Shown here piece by piece: positions 54,992 to 64,000 of a stretch of 64,000 bases of DNA (its first letter is position 1; the number at the start of each line of letters is the position of its first letter). A program made the position numbers and the translations under genes. The notes under the pieces are model-generated. The model saw only the letters and a list, made by a program, of their open reading frames with translations, was not told the DNA's origin and did not search any database. Location of the stretch: NCBI RefSeq assembly GCF_018417475.1, contig NZ_CP054856.1:434001-498000 (forward strand), in the 5' to 3' direction. This stretch comes from Novosphingobium decolorationis. GTDB lineage: Bacteria > Pseudomonadota > Alphaproteobacteria > Sphingomonadales > Sphingomonadaceae.

Positions 54992-56891
54992 ATCGAGTAG
55001 GGGGGCGCCTCACGGCGCCCCCCTCTCACACCACCGGACGTACGTACTGCGTATCACGGCGGTTTCCGGTACGGTTTAAGGCGGCATGTTGGAGAGCGAG
55101 GCTTGAGAGACCTGCCTGATCGAACCATGCGTTGGGCATGCCGTGGGCGGCCTGAGGGCTGCCCGACAGGCGCCACCAGCCCTTTCCCGAGAGCGCGAAG
55201 ATCCAAGCCTGCCATTCTGGGACGCCGTTTTCCCTTAAGAAAGTGGCGATCGTCATGGTGCGCTTGCACTGTTTGAGCCGGACGCAGCGAAGCTTGCGCC
55301 GGAGCCAGCTGTCGATCTCGCGCAAAACCGTCTGAGCCCGGGCGTGTCGGTAGTAGGTGACCCACCCTGTAGTGAAGGCATTGGTCTGTGCGATCATCGC
55401 CGCGAGGCTGATGCCTCGGTTGCGGCGCGTAATCGCCCTGAGCCGCTCCTTCAGCCGCGTGAGACTTTTGTTCGCTATGCTCAAAAGCCTCCCGCTGTCA
55501 GACGGTGGCCGAGGAAGGTACGTTCCCGGACGTGTGCAACCGCGCTCTTGGCCTGATTGACGCGGAGTCGGAGCTTGCCTTCCAGCAAGGCGGTAACCGA
55601 AGCCATGACGCGCTCCCCCGCTGCCTGTGACCGTACATAGATGTTACAGTCGTCGGCGTAGCGGCAGAACCGGTGGCCCCGGCGTTCGAGCTCCTTGTCG
55701 AGGTCATCCAGAATGAGGTTAGCGATCAGCGGCGAGAGGGCCGCCTTGCGGGGTCCCCTCCTGCCGTTCGACGTGCACACCACCCGACAGCATCCCGGCC
55801 TGTAGAAACCGGCGGATGATGACGAGCAGGCGTGGGTCGGCGATGTGCCGGGCCAGACGGGCCATGACGATGTCGTGGTTCACCCGATCAAAGAATTTCT
55901 CGGTCGAGGTCTACGACGATCGCATAGCCGTCCCGCACATAGTCGGGCCTGACGCAGCGCATCGTGTGCGCCGCGTCCGGGCGGAACAAAACTCGATGCC
56001 GAGAATGTCGGATCAAGGACGGGATCGGGACTTGCAGTATCGCCTGTTGTACCAGCCGGTCGACAGCCGTCGGAATGCCCAGCTGGCGCACTCCTTTCCC
56101 GCCGGGTTTGGGAATTTCAACTCCGCGCACGGGCTTGGACGGTAAGTACCGTCGAGTAACGAGGCGATCAGCCTCTCACGGTTTCCTGCAATCCAGTCAC
56201 GCAGGTCGGGGACGGTCATCCCGTCCACGCCCGGCGCCCCCTTGTTCGCTTTCACCCGCTTGTAGGCTTGGTTCAGGTTGGCCGAGCTGGCCACCTCCTC
56301 CATCACGTAACGCGTCAAGGCGAGGGGCTCGGCCCATGCCGTGGGTGATTGCCGCTCCTCGATCGTCCCAGCGCCAGTTCCGCCTTTGCCGGTGACGTCG
56401 TGGCCAAGCGATGCCTTCAGGGCTTCATCGAAGAAGTCCTGCTGCTTCCCGCTACCTTGCTGCCGCTCCACACCCATCGAATGTGCCCAGTCTTGCTCCT
56501 TGGGTACCGAATTTGGTCCTTCGCCGGCTTGCGCCCGCTACTATGACCGCTGCTGACTTCTCCGGGCCCATCCAGCAACATCACTGCCGCTGTTCTCCGG
56601 ATCGTCCGGAGAGGCCAGGAGATCTCCCGGGGTAAGACGTTGATCCTTCACTCGGTCGCTGCCGGATTTACCAATGCGCGCGTCTGTCTGGCTATCGGAC
56701 ATCCCCATCCATTGCTGGGTTATCCCGCCGCACCGGCCTTCTATCCGATTCCTGTTCGTCAGCTCCGAGCTTTGCCTCCGGCTTCCTCCCCACCCCGCCT
56801 CGCGGCGACGCAGTTGCCTTCAGCTAGCAGTTCCCACCAGCAGGCCTGCAAAGGACTTACACCTCCTGCATCAACGCCGTGCCCGGCACAC
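54992..56891 (-). mobile_element. degenerate group II intron, class C-like, inserted just after a terminator
   Basis: On the minus strand the element begins GTGTG at 56891, the group II 5' signature, directly after the TTTTT of the terminator stem at 56892-56932. It ends CTACTCGAT at 54992, a typical 3' end, preceded by a GGGGGGCGCC/GGCGCCCCCC hairpin and a domain-V-like stretch at about 55025-55080. A reverse transcriptase/maturase coding region lies inside. Insertion at terminator T-tracts is the hallmark of class C introns. I could not draw the full ribozyme fold, so domain limits are approximate. Confidence 0.78.
55026..56477 (-). pseudogene. ltrA: group II intron reverse transcriptase/maturase, several frameshifts
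   Basis: Pieces of one RT are spread over the three minus-strand frames: NLNQAYKRVKANKGAPGVDG, then EIPKPGGKGVRQLGIPT, KFFDRVNHDIVMARLARHIAD, the catalytic box FCRYADDCNIYV, and the maturase domain LKERLRAITRRNRGISLAAM. At least four small deletions break the frame, for example near 56122 (CCGTG where CCGGTG gives SPVRG), near 55898 and near 55739 (CCCTC where CCGCTC gives GGPLSPL). The protein cannot be made. Start taken at ATG 56477. Confidence 0.85.
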
Positions 56892-56932
56892 AAAAAGGAG
56901 GCGATGGACACTAGGTCCATCGCCTCCTTTTT
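56892..56932. terminator. strong terminator of the TPR-like gene and intron insertion site
   Basis: AAAAAGGAGGCGATGGAC, five-base loop, GTCCATCGCCTCCTTTTT. An 18-base perfect stem with T-tracts on both strands, 62 bases after the stop of the minus-strand gene at 56994. The intron starts on the next base. Confidence 0.93.
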
Positions 56933-56993
56933 TCATTGCCCGCAGGCTAGGGCGGCGACCGGAAGATCCGGCCGCCCCGCCCTTATCCGTCGA

Positions 56994-58310
56994 TCAGGAC
57001 TTGCTGGCGGCGTAAGCCGACCACAGCTCCGCGACCGGCTTCGAGGCACCGCCAACCTTGGCGAGGGTGGCCTCGGCCTCGGCGAACTTGCCCTGGCGGG
57101 CCTGCGCGATGCCCAGGCGCAGCGCGACGGTATTCGCATCGACGCCCGGCTTTTCCAGAGCGCGCGCGTAGAAGGTCTCAGCCTTGGCGTTCTCGTCGTA
57201 GCTCAGGAACACGTCGCCCGCATTGGTCAGGGTGGCGAGAGTTGCACCAGGCTTGGCTGCGTCGGCTTCCTGCGAGGGCAGCGAAGCCTTGTCCGACTTC
57301 ACGCGCGCTTCGGTGTCCGCCTTCTCGGTGCCGAGGTCCGCGCTGGCGAGCGCGCCCTTGGCAAGACCCTGGTTCATGATCTTGAGCGCTTCACCGGGAT
57401 AACCGCGCGGGTCGGCGTTCTCGAGGTACTCGAGGTAGTCGCGCTTGTCCTTCATGGCCTGCGTTTCGTACATCAGGCGCATGAGATCGAGGTTCTGCTG
57501 CTTGGGCAGGCTGGCGAGCTGGCGCACGATCGAGGACGAGATGTACCAGGTGTCAGGCGAGGGATAGTTCTGCGCCAGCATCGCCGCGTATTCGGTCGAG
57601 GCGGCCAGGTCCTTGGCGTCATAGGCCGACTGGAGTGCCGAGCGCAGCGAACTTTCGGACGGCGCGCGACCGGCTGCCTGGGCTGCCGCGATATCTTCCT
57701 TGACCATCGCAAGCGCGGCTTCGGAGTTGCCCGAGCGCTTGTAGGTGTCGGCCAGCAGCAGGTCGAGCTGGTTGTTGGGATCCTGGTAGCCCGCATCCTT
57801 GGCGGCCTTCAGGTACGGCGCGGCGGACGCAAAGTCCTTCTGCTGATAGTAGGTTACGCCAAGGTCATAGTTGACCGGACCGATCTGGTCGGCCGCGACC
57901 TTGCCGCTGTCGAGACGCATCTTGAGCGCCTTGATCTTGAGGTCGTTGTCCTTCGAGATGATCGCGAAGAAGCGCATGAAGTCACCCAGAACGTTCTTGT
58001 CGTCCGGGGTTGTGGCAACGGAGGCCGCCTTCTCATAGGCCGCCTTGGCGTTGCCGCCCAGCTCCGCGTTCATGACCGCAACGGCCGCGGCCATCGTCTC
58101 GTCATTGGGGGTGCCGTTCAGCGCGGCGCGCGCCTTCTTGTCGGCTTCCTGGATGGGGATGAACTCGGCGACGAACTCCTTCGAGTAGTCGGCCGAGCCA
58201 CCCTTGTCCTTCTTGGCCGCGACAGCGGCCGTCGGGGCCACCGAAACCGCAAGGCCGCTCGAGAGCGCGACCGCAAGGGCCACACGGGAAATCAGGAATT
58301 TGCGAGCCAT
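56994..58310 (-). CDS. exported tetratricopeptide-like protein
   Basis: A 438-residue protein with a signal peptide (MARKFLISRVALAVALSSGLAVSVAPTAA is cut near AVA-AK). TPR-like helices include NYDLGVTYYQQKDFASAAPYLKAAKDAGY and ALRLGIAQARQGKFAEAEATL near the end. It probably acts as a periplasmic scaffold. No enzymatic motif is seen. The ATG at 58310 lies in a 349-bp gap divergent from gyrA; its transcript ends at the terminator at 56892. Confidence 0.75.
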   Translation of the reverse strand: MARKFLISRVALAVALSSGLAVSVAPTAAVAAKKDKGGSADYSKEFVAEFIPIQEADKKARAALNGTPNDETMAAAVAVMNAELGGNAKAAYEKAASVATTPDDKNVLGDFMRFFAIISKDNDLKIKALKMRLDSGKVAADQIGPVNYDLGVTYYQQKDFASAAPYLKAAKDAGYQDPNNQLDLLLADTYKRSGNSEAALAMVKEDIAAAQAAGRAPSESSLRSALQSAYDAKDLAASTEYAAMLAQNYPSPDTWYISSSIVRQLASLPKQQNLDLMRLMYETQAMKDKRDYLEYLENADPRGYPGEALKIMNQGLAKGALASADLGTEKADTEARVKSDKASLPSQEADAAKPGATLATLTNAGDVFLSYDENAKAETFYARALEKPGVDANTVALRLGIAQARQGKFAEAEATLAKVGGASKPVAELWSAYAASKS

Positions 58311-58659
58311 GATCCAGGCTTACTCCTCTTGCACTGCGGGGATGCGCTTCGTGCGCCTCTCCCGGGTAAATTCGACAGTCCGCCGCGTGATGGCGATGAA
58401 TTCCACCGTTGGCAACCTTGCAGCCGACCTAAAGGCTTACGGCTTAACGCGGATTGAATGCACTTGGCCGCAGCATGTTCCCCAGGTGTCTCATCCAAGG
58501 CGTCGCGCAATGCCGCCCGACGAGCACGTCACACCTTGAATTTGTGGAAAAGAACGTTCGAATTGGCGCCATGTGCACGCTTGTGGTGGCAATCGCCCGA
58601 TCCATGCCCTAGAGCCGACTATCCGTTCCTGAAAGCTTGGCAGAAGACGATACTAGCGC
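58311..58659. other. 349-bp divergent intergenic region, TPR-like gene / gyrA
   Basis: Holds the promoters of both neighbours. An AT-richer part around 58535-58575 (TTGAATTTGTGGAAAAG) could contain the gyrA promoter but no clean -35/-10 pair stands out. No gene, RNA or clear operator was recognised. Confidence 0.4.
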
Positions 58660-61449
58660 GTGAGCGACCAGACCGAAAACCTCGACCCGACCGCCCCTGA
58701 CGGCGAATACGCTCGTATCGACATCGTCGATGAGATGAAGTCGAGCTATCTCGATTACGCGATGAGCGTGATCGTGAGCCGCGCGCTTCCCGACGTACGC
58801 GATGGCCTCAAGCCCGTGCACCGACGCATCCTCTATGCGTGTCAGGAAGCCGGCTACGTCGCTGGCAAGCCTTACCGCAAGTCGAGCCGCATCGTCGGTG
58901 ACGTCATGGGTAAATATCACCCCCATGGCGACAGCGCGATCTATGACGCCCTTGCGCGCCTGACCCAGCCCTGGTCGATGCGCCTGCCGCTGGTCGATGG
59001 TCAGGGCAACTTCGGCTCGATGGACCCCGATCCGCCGGCCGCCATGCGTTACACCGAGGCTCGCCTCGACAAGAGCGCCAACGAACTTCTCTCGGACATC
59101 GACAAGAACACCGTCGATTTCGCCGACAACTACGACGGCTCGGAAAGCGAGCCCACGGTCCTTCCCGCCCGCTTCCCCAACCTGCTCGTCAACGGCGCAG
59201 GCGGCATCGCGGTCGGCATGGCTACCAACATCCCCCCGCACAATCTGGGCGAGGTGATCGACGGCTGTTTCGCGCTGATGGACGATCCGACCACCAGCAA
59301 CGAACAGCTGTGCGAGATCATTCCGGGGCCCGACTTCCCGACCGCCCCGCTGATCCTGGGCAAGAGCGGCGCGCGCAACGCCTACACGACGGGCCGCGGC
59401 TCGATCATGATGCGCTGCCGCCACGAGATCGAGGAAGGCCGGGGCGACCGCCGCTCGATCGTCCTCACCTCGATCCCCTACCAGGTCGGCAAGAACAACC
59501 TGGTCGAGAAGATCGCCGAGGCCGCCAAGGACAAGCGCATCGAAGGCGTCTCGGACATCCGTGACGAATCGAACCGCGAAGGCGTGCGCGTGGTCATCGA
59601 CCTCAAGCGCGACGCTTCGCCCGAGGTCGTCCTCAACCAGGTCTGGCGCAACACGCCCGCGCAGTCGAACTTCGCGGCCAACATGCTCGCAATCCGGGGC
59701 GGCCGCCCCGAGATCATGAGCCTGCGCGACATCCTGCAGGCCTTCATCCACTTCCGCGAAGAGGTCATTACCCGCCGCACCAAGTACGAGCTGAACAAGG
59801 CGCGCGACCGTGCGCATATCTTGCTCGGCCTGGTCGTTGCGGTCTCGAACCTCGACGAAGTGGTGAAGATCATCCGCGGCTCGTCGAACCCGGCCGATGC
59901 GCGCGCCAAGCTGCTTACCCGTGAGTGGCCGATCGGCGACATCGCGCCCTACATCCGTCTCGTCGAGGCGATCGAGCCCAACGCCGAGGAATCGGACGGT
60001 GTCTACCGCCTGTCCGAAGTCCAGGTCCGCGCGATCCTCGACCTGCGCCTGCACCGTCTCACCGCGCTCGGCCGCGACGAGATCGGTGACGAACTCAAGG
60101 AACTGGCCACCGCGATCGAGGAATACCTCTCGATCCTCGCCGACCGCGTGAAGCTCTACGGCGTCATGCGCGACGAACTGAAGGCCGTGCGCGACGCCTA
60201 CGCGACGCCGCGCATGTCCGAGATCACCGCCGCCTTCGACGGGATCGACGACGAAGACCTGATCGAGCGCGAGGACATGGTCGTGACCGTCACCATGGAC
60301 GGCTACATCAAGCGCACCCCGCTCTCGACCTTCCGGGCCCAGGCGCGCGGCGGCAAGGGCCGCGCCGGCATGGCGACGAAGGAGGAGGATGCCGTCGCGA
60401 CGATGTTCGTCACCTCCACCCACAATCCGGTGCTGTTCTTCTCGACCGCGGGCAAGGTCTACCGCCTCAAGGTCTACAAGCTGCCCGAAGGTGGCCCGAC
60501 GACCCGCGGCCGTCCGATCATCAACATGCTGCCCGCCCTCGACAAGGACGAGACGATCCAGACCGTGCTCGCCCTCCCGGAGGACGAGGCGGAATGGGGC
60601 AAGCTCTCGGTCGTGTTCGCCACGTCCAAGGGCAACGTGCGCCGCAACCTGATGGACCTGTTCGCGAACATTCCCTCCAACGGCAAGTACGCGATCAAGT
60701 TCGATCTCAACGCCGATGGCACGCCGAGCGACGATTATCTGATCGGCGTGGCGCTGCTTGACCCGGATACCGACGACGTGCTCCTCGCCACACGCAAGGG
60801 CAAGGCAATCCGCTTTGCCGGCGACCAGGTCCGCGCGTTCTCGAGCCGCACCTCGACGGGTGTGCGCGGCATGAACCTCAAGGACGACGACCGGGTCATC
60901 TCGCTCTCGATCCTGCACCGCGTGGGCACCGAATCGGACGAACGCGACGAGTACCTCAAGTTCGCCCCCTGGAAGGGTGAGCGCGAAGGCACCTGCTCGC
61001 TCTCCGAGGAGCGCCAGGCCGAACTGGCCGAGCGCGAGGAATTCATCCTCACGGTCTGCGCCAACGGCTACGGCAAGATGTCCTCGGCCTACGAGTACCG
61101 CCGCATCGGTCGTGGCGGCCAGGGCATCACCAACATCGACAACATCGCCCGCAATGGCGATGTGGTGGCCAGCTTCCCGGCGACGCGCGAGCAGCAGCTC
61201 ATGCTCATCACCGACCAGGCCAAGATGATCCGCCTCCCGCTCGAAACCATGCGCGTCATCGGACGCGGCTCGGCGGGCGTGCGCCTCTTCAACGTCTCCA
61301 AGGGCGAGCAGGTCGTGGGCGCGGTGCGCCTCGATGAACCGGCCGAAGAGGAAATCGAGGACATCGCCGTCGAAGCGGGCACGGACGTTCCGGCGACCGA
61401 TGCTCCGGCTCCGGACAGTGAAGCGCCGGAAGGCGACAGCGAAGCATGA
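58660..61449 (+). CDS. gyrA: DNA gyrase subunit A
   Basis: A 929-residue type IIA topoisomerase subunit. Catalytic Tyr131 is in [10 protein letters not shown]. The quinolone-determining region reads [15 protein letters not shown] with Ser92 and Asp96 (E. coli 83 and 87) as in sensitive strains. The GyrA box QARGGKG near residue 561 marks gyrase rather than ParC. It has an Ala/Glu-rich acidic tail. Start is GTG at 58660. Its stop overlaps the DUF952 start (ATGA). Confidence 0.96.
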   Translation: MSDQTENLDPTAPDGEYARIDIVDEMKSSYLDYAMSVIVSRALPDVRDGLKPVHRRILYACQEAGYVAGKPYRKSSRIVGDVMGKYHPHGDSAIYDALARLTQPWSMRLPLVDGQGNFGSMDPDPPAAMRYTEARLDKSANELLSDIDKNTVDFADNYDGSESEPTVLPARFPNLLVNGAGGIAVGMATNIPPHNLGEVIDGCFALMDDPTTSNEQLCEIIPGPDFPTAPLILGKSGARNAYTTGRGSIMMRCRHEIEEGRGDRRSIVLTSIPYQVGKNNLVEKIAEAAKDKRIEGVSDIRDESNREGVRVVIDLKRDASPEVVLNQVWRNTPAQSNFAANMLAIRGGRPEIMSLRDILQAFIHFREEVITRRTKYELNKARDRAHILLGLVVAVSNLDEVVKIIRGSSNPADARAKLLTREWPIGDIAPYIRLVEAIEPNAEESDGVYRLSEVQVRAILDLRLHRLTALGRDEIGDELKELATAIEEYLSILADRVKLYGVMRDELKAVRDAYATPRMSEITAAFDGIDDEDLIEREDMVVTVTMDGYIKRTPLSTFRAQARGGKGRAGMATKEEDAVATMFVTSTHNPVLFFSTAGKVYRLKVYKLPEGGPTTRGRPIINMLPALDKDETIQTVLALPEDEAEWGKLSVVFATSKGNVRRNLMDLFANIPSNGKYAIKFDLNADGTPSDDYLIGVALLDPDTDDVLLATRKGKAIRFAGDQVRAFSSRTSTGVRGMNLKDDDRVISLSILHRVGTESDERDEYLKFAPWKGEREGTCSLSEERQAELAEREEFILTVCANGYGKMSSAYEYRRIGRGGQGITNIDNIARNGDVVASFPATREQQLMLITDQAKMIRLPLETMRVIGRGSAGVRLFNVSKGEQVVGAVRLDEPAEEEIEDIAVEAGTDVPATDAPAPDSEAPEGDSEA

Positions 61450-61802
61450 ACAGCGGCCCTGCGACCACGGGCGTCGCCTACAAGATCCTGACCGCGCCGC
61501 AGATGGAAACACTGCTGCGCGACCAGGCTTTCACCGGCGCACCGATCGACCTGACCGATGGCTATATTCACCTGTCCGACGCCGGACAGGTGAATGAAAC
61601 GCTGGTCAAGCACTTCGCCGGGCAGGACGATCTGCACATCGTCGCGGTCAACCTCGATACGCTTGAGGGCGCCATCCGCTGGGAAGTCTCGCGGGGCGGC
61701 GCGCTGTTTCCCCATCTCTACGGCGAACTGCCGATGTCGGCCGTGATGGCGTACGCCCCGGTTTCACATGATCCGGACGGCGAGCTGATTCTTCCGGCCT
61801 GA
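61446..61802 (+). CDS. DUF952 domain protein
   Basis: A 118-residue protein beginning after a short leader with [14 protein letters not shown], then [16 protein letters not shown] and [19 protein letters not shown], the DUF952 signature. Members resemble the ADP-ribosyltransferase-like fold but no activity is established. Translationally coupled to gyrA by a 4-base overlap. Confidence 0.88.
   Translation: MNSGPATTGVAYKILTAPQMETLLRDQAFTGAPIDLTDGYIHLSDAGQVNETLVKHFAGQDDLHIVAVNLDTLEGAIRWEVSRGGALFPHLYGELPMSAVMAYAPVSHDPDGELILPA
61567..61594. repeat. palindrome TTCACCTGTCCG-ACGC-CGGACAGGTGAA inside the DUF952 gene
   Basis: A perfect 12-base stem with a 4-base loop in coding sequence (HLSDAGQV). 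Shares the CCTGTCC/GGACAGG core with 27395, 51619 and 53136. Confidence 0.4.
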
Positions 61803-61864
61803 CCAGCGCCCTCACCTCGCGCACCAACCTGGCCGCGAGAGATGCGCTGGACATTATGGGGAGC

Positions 61865-61889
61865 CCGAGGGCAATGGCCCTCGGATTTT
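61865..61889. terminator. terminator between DUF952 and the convergent membrane-protein gene
   Basis: CCGAGGGC, AATG loop, GCCCTCGG, then ATTTTCC. It lies between convergent genes, 62 bases after the DUF952 stop. Confidence 0.75.
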
Positions 61890-61900
61890 CCTCTTCTTCC

Positions 61901-62587
61901 TTAAAAATCGTCCCAATCGATCCGCGCGATTTCCTCGCGCTGGCGCAGCTCTCCTGTGACACCAGTCGCCAGGACCAGATTGCCGAAGTAGAGAGCGAGC
62001 CAGGCAATCACCGCCTGTGGTGCCTCTCCCGCCAGGTATTCGGGCACCGTGATCTGGAGCACACCGCCCACCACGATGAGGACGCCGCCCACACCGACGC
62101 GGCTCTGCACGAAGGTGCTCATCCAGGCCGACGCCGCAAGACCACCCAGTGCCAGACCGTAGAACAACGGCACGGGAACGCCGACACGGCTCGCGGCAAA
62201 ATAGCACAGGAGCGGCGTCAGCAGGAAAAGCCCGGCGGTTCCGATCCGCCTGTTGATGTCAGGATCGTGGCTTCGGTGGCTGAGGAAGAGCGAAAGTCCG
62301 GCGAACCAGCCCAGCATCAGCACGATCCGCGCAAAGCCTGGATAGAATCCTGTCAGCGCGCCTGCCAGCGCCTCGAACCCGAGCATGGCGGCGAGAAGCT
62401 GGGTATCGCGCCCCTTGTGGCGCAGCAGCGCATAGACCGCGAGCAAGGCGAATGGCAGCGCCTCCAGAGCCATCCAGTAGACACCCGGAACCGGGGTGCG
62501 CGAGACAAGGAACCAGGCATGACCGAGTGCCAGCGCAAGGCTGGTGAGGAGCCAGGGTCGTCGTTCCACGAGTGCGCGCCGGGGCAT
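61901..62587 (-). CDS. YhhN/lysoplasmalogenase-like membrane protein
   Basis: A 228-residue protein with about seven or eight hydrophobic spans (for example [16 protein letters not shown] and [12 protein letters not shown]). The layout resembles the YhhN/TMEM86 lysoplasmalogenase family; the match is by pattern, with no catalytic residue confirmed. ATG 62587 ([14 protein letters not shown]) has GGAGG 13 bases upstream. The frame stays open another 58 codons upstream, but that would be a non-membrane leader reaching the trmFO start. Confidence 0.6.
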   Translation of the reverse strand: MPRRALVERRPWLLTSLALALGHAWFLVSRTPVPGVYWMALEALPFALLAVYALLRHKGRDTQLLAAMLGFEALAGALTGFYPGFARIVLMLGWFAGLSLFLSHRSHDPDINRRIGTAGLFLLTPLLCYFAASRVGVPVPLFYGLALGGLAASAWMSTFVQSRVGVGGVLIVVGGVLQITVPEYLAGEAPQAVIAWLALYFGNLVLATGVTGELRQREEIARIDWDDF

Positions 62588-62759
62588 ATCTGTCTTGCAA
62601 CCTCCATCATCCGCGCCCCGCCACATCGGTGTATGGGTGCAAGCGCCTGAATATCCCTGTTTGTCCGTTCCAGCCCGGCAAGTCATCCCCCCAAATCGGG
62701 TTCGTGCCCCGCAATCCCCCTCTTCCCGCCAGCGAGCAGAACGGCTAGGCGCCTCAGCC

Positions 62760-64000
62760 ATGACACAGAAGGTTCACATCATCGGCGGCGGCCTGGCCGG
62801 CAGCGAGGCCGCCTGGCAGCTGGCCCGTCGCGGTTTTCAGGTCCGCATCTCGGAAATGCGCGGCACCGGCGAAGGCACGCCCGCGCATCAGACCGATGGC
62901 CTGGCCGAGCTGGTGTGCTCGAACTCGTTCCGCTCGGACGACGATGAGAAGAACGCGGTCGGCCTCCTCCACCACGAAATGCGCGCCTGCGATTCGCTGA
63001 TCATGGGCGCAGCCAAGGTCGCTGCGGTCCCGGCCGGCTCCGCGCTCGCGGTCGACCGCGACGCGTTCTCCGCCGAAGTCGAGAAGCGCCTGTCCGCGCT
63101 GGACAACGTCGAGATCGTGCGCGAACGCGTCGATCAGCTTCCGACCGAGGGCACCACCATTGTCGCGACCGGCCCGCTCACCGCCGAGGCGCTGGCCGGC
63201 AGCATCGGCGCGGCGACTGGTGCGGACAGCCTGGCCTTCTTCGATGCCATTGCGCCCATCGTCTACCGCGACAGCATCGACATGGACATCTGCTGGATGG
63301 CCTCGCGCTGGGACAAGCCCTCCAAGGTCGGTGGCGGCACCAAGGACTACATCAACTGCCCGATGACCAAGGAGCAGTACATCGCCTTCCACCAGGGCCT
63401 GGTCGATGGCGAGAAGACCGTGTTCAAGGACTGGGAGGCCAACACCCCCTACTTCGACGGTTGCATGCCGATCGAGGTCATGGCCGAACGCGGGGTGGAA
63501 ACGCTGCGCTTCGGGCCGATGAAGCCGGTTGGCCTCGACAACCCGCACTGGGCGACCCCTGAGCATCCCAACGGCCGCTGGCCCTATGCCGTTGTCCAGC
63601 TGCGCCAAGACAACAAGCTGGGCACGCTGTGGAACATGGTCGGCTTCCAGACCAAGCTCAAGCATGCCGAACAGGTGCGCCTGTTCCGGACCATCCCGGG
63701 CCTGGAGAACGCCGAGTTCGCGCGCCTGGGCGGCCTGCACCGCAACACCTTCCTCAATTCCCCTGTCCTGCTCGACCGCCAGCTGCGCCTCAAGACTGCG
63801 CCGCACGTGCGCTTTGCGGGGCAGATCACGGGCTGTGAGGGGTATGTAGAGAGTTCCGCAGTCGGCCTCATGGCCGGCCTGATGACGGCGGCCGAACTGA
63901 CCGGGCGCACCTGGCAGGCCCCGCCCGCGACGACCGCGATGGGCGCCCTCCTCTCACACATCACCGGCGACGCGGAGGCCGAGAGCTTCCAGCCCATGAA
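62760..64000 (+). CDS. trmFO: methylenetetrahydrofolate-tRNA-(uracil-5-)-methyltransferase TrmFO (3' end outside the window)
   Basis: The first 413 codons of an FAD/folate enzyme that makes ribothymidine at tRNA position 54. [20 protein letters not shown] binds [14 protein letters not shown] holds one functional cysteine and [10 protein letters not shown] the other. [20 protein letters not shown] lies in the C-terminal FAD part. The frame runs off the right edge with about 40 residues missing for a typical 450-residue protein. ATG 62760. Confidence 0.95.
   Translation, partial: MTQKVHIIGGGLAGSEAAWQLARRGFQVRISEMRGTGEGTPAHQTDGLAELVCSNSFRSDDDEKNAVGLLHHEMRACDSLIMGAAKVAAVPAGSALAVDRDAFSAEVEKRLSALDNVEIVRERVDQLPTEGTTIVATGPLTAEALAGSIGAATGADSLAFFDAIAPIVYRDSIDMDICWMASRWDKPSKVGGGTKDYINCPMTKEQYIAFHQGLVDGEKTVFKDWEANTPYFDGCMPIEVMAERGVETLRFGPMKPVGLDNPHWATPEHPNGRWPYAVVQLRQDNKLGTLWNMVGFQTKLKHAEQVRLFRTIPGLENAEFARLGGLHRNTFLNSPVLLDRQLRLKTAPHVRFAGQITGCEGYVESSAVGLMAGLMTAAELTGRTWQAPPATTAMGALLSHITGDAEAESFQPM

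Noticed and set aside
58609..61512. A 967-codon open frame on the minus strand opposite gyrA, and similar long antisense frames across the window
   Set aside because: High-GC coding DNA routinely leaves the opposite strand open; the predicted protein is low-complexity His/Asp/Arg-rich and has no recognisable domain, while the gyrA frame is fully conserved.

Overview
The window is a GC-rich chromosomal segment from an alphaproteobacterium, most likely a sphingomonad (Novosphingobium-like). The clues are the order dusB-ntrB-ntrC-ntrY-ntrX-hfq-hflX-mazG, a tandem two-domain Hfq of the kind known from sphingomonads, an ispDF fusion, and lipA next to a COQ10/RatA-type gene. This assignment is by recognition of gene order and protein families; no database search was possible.

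Positions 1-38000 form an accessory catabolic region. On the left are two PuuE-like deacetylase-fold genes, an MDR oxidoreductase and a GntR/UTRA regulator. Two operons then diverge from a 104-bp gap (8122-8225) that holds a palindrome, TATAGC-N5-GCTATA. The leftward operon encodes a HapK-like small protein, an SDR, an MmgE/PrpD protein, a VOC protein, a membrane protein and an unknown protein. The rightward operon encodes a methyltransferase, a small helical protein, two flavoenzymes, an MDR reductase, LeuC-like and LeuD-like hydratase subunits, an HMG-CoA-lyase-like enzyme and a CaiB/BaiF CoA-transferase, and ends at a strong terminator (21340-21377). The last four look like a hydrate, CoA-activate and cleave lower pathway for a branched dicarboxylic acid. 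An IS66-family element (14058-17231, 8-bp duplication GGACCAAA) sits in codon 7 of leuC. A decayed IS21-family element (about 21675-24095) separates this block from an amidohydrolase, a second copy of the methyltransferase plus small-protein pair, an AllA-like protein, cytochrome c, a GPH-type transporter and a run of exported hydrolases. The substrate is not identifiable from sequence.

From about 38000 the content is core genome: acyl-CoA dehydrogenase, mazG, hflX, double hfq, ntrX/ntrY/ntrC/ntrB, dusB, ispDF, a CinA-domain protein, a COQ10/RatA protein, lipA, beta-carbonic anhydrase, a TPR-like exported protein, gyrA, a DUF952 protein, a YhhN-like membrane protein and trmFO (cut by the right edge).

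A degenerate group II intron (about 54992-56891, minus strand) begins immediately after the T-tract of the terminator behind the TPR-like gene, the classical class C insertion position. The transposase/RT genes of all three mobile elements carry several single-base deletions, whereas the roughly 50 host genes I read are open, apart from the genes the elements themselves interrupt. No tRNA, rRNA or CRISPR array was seen.
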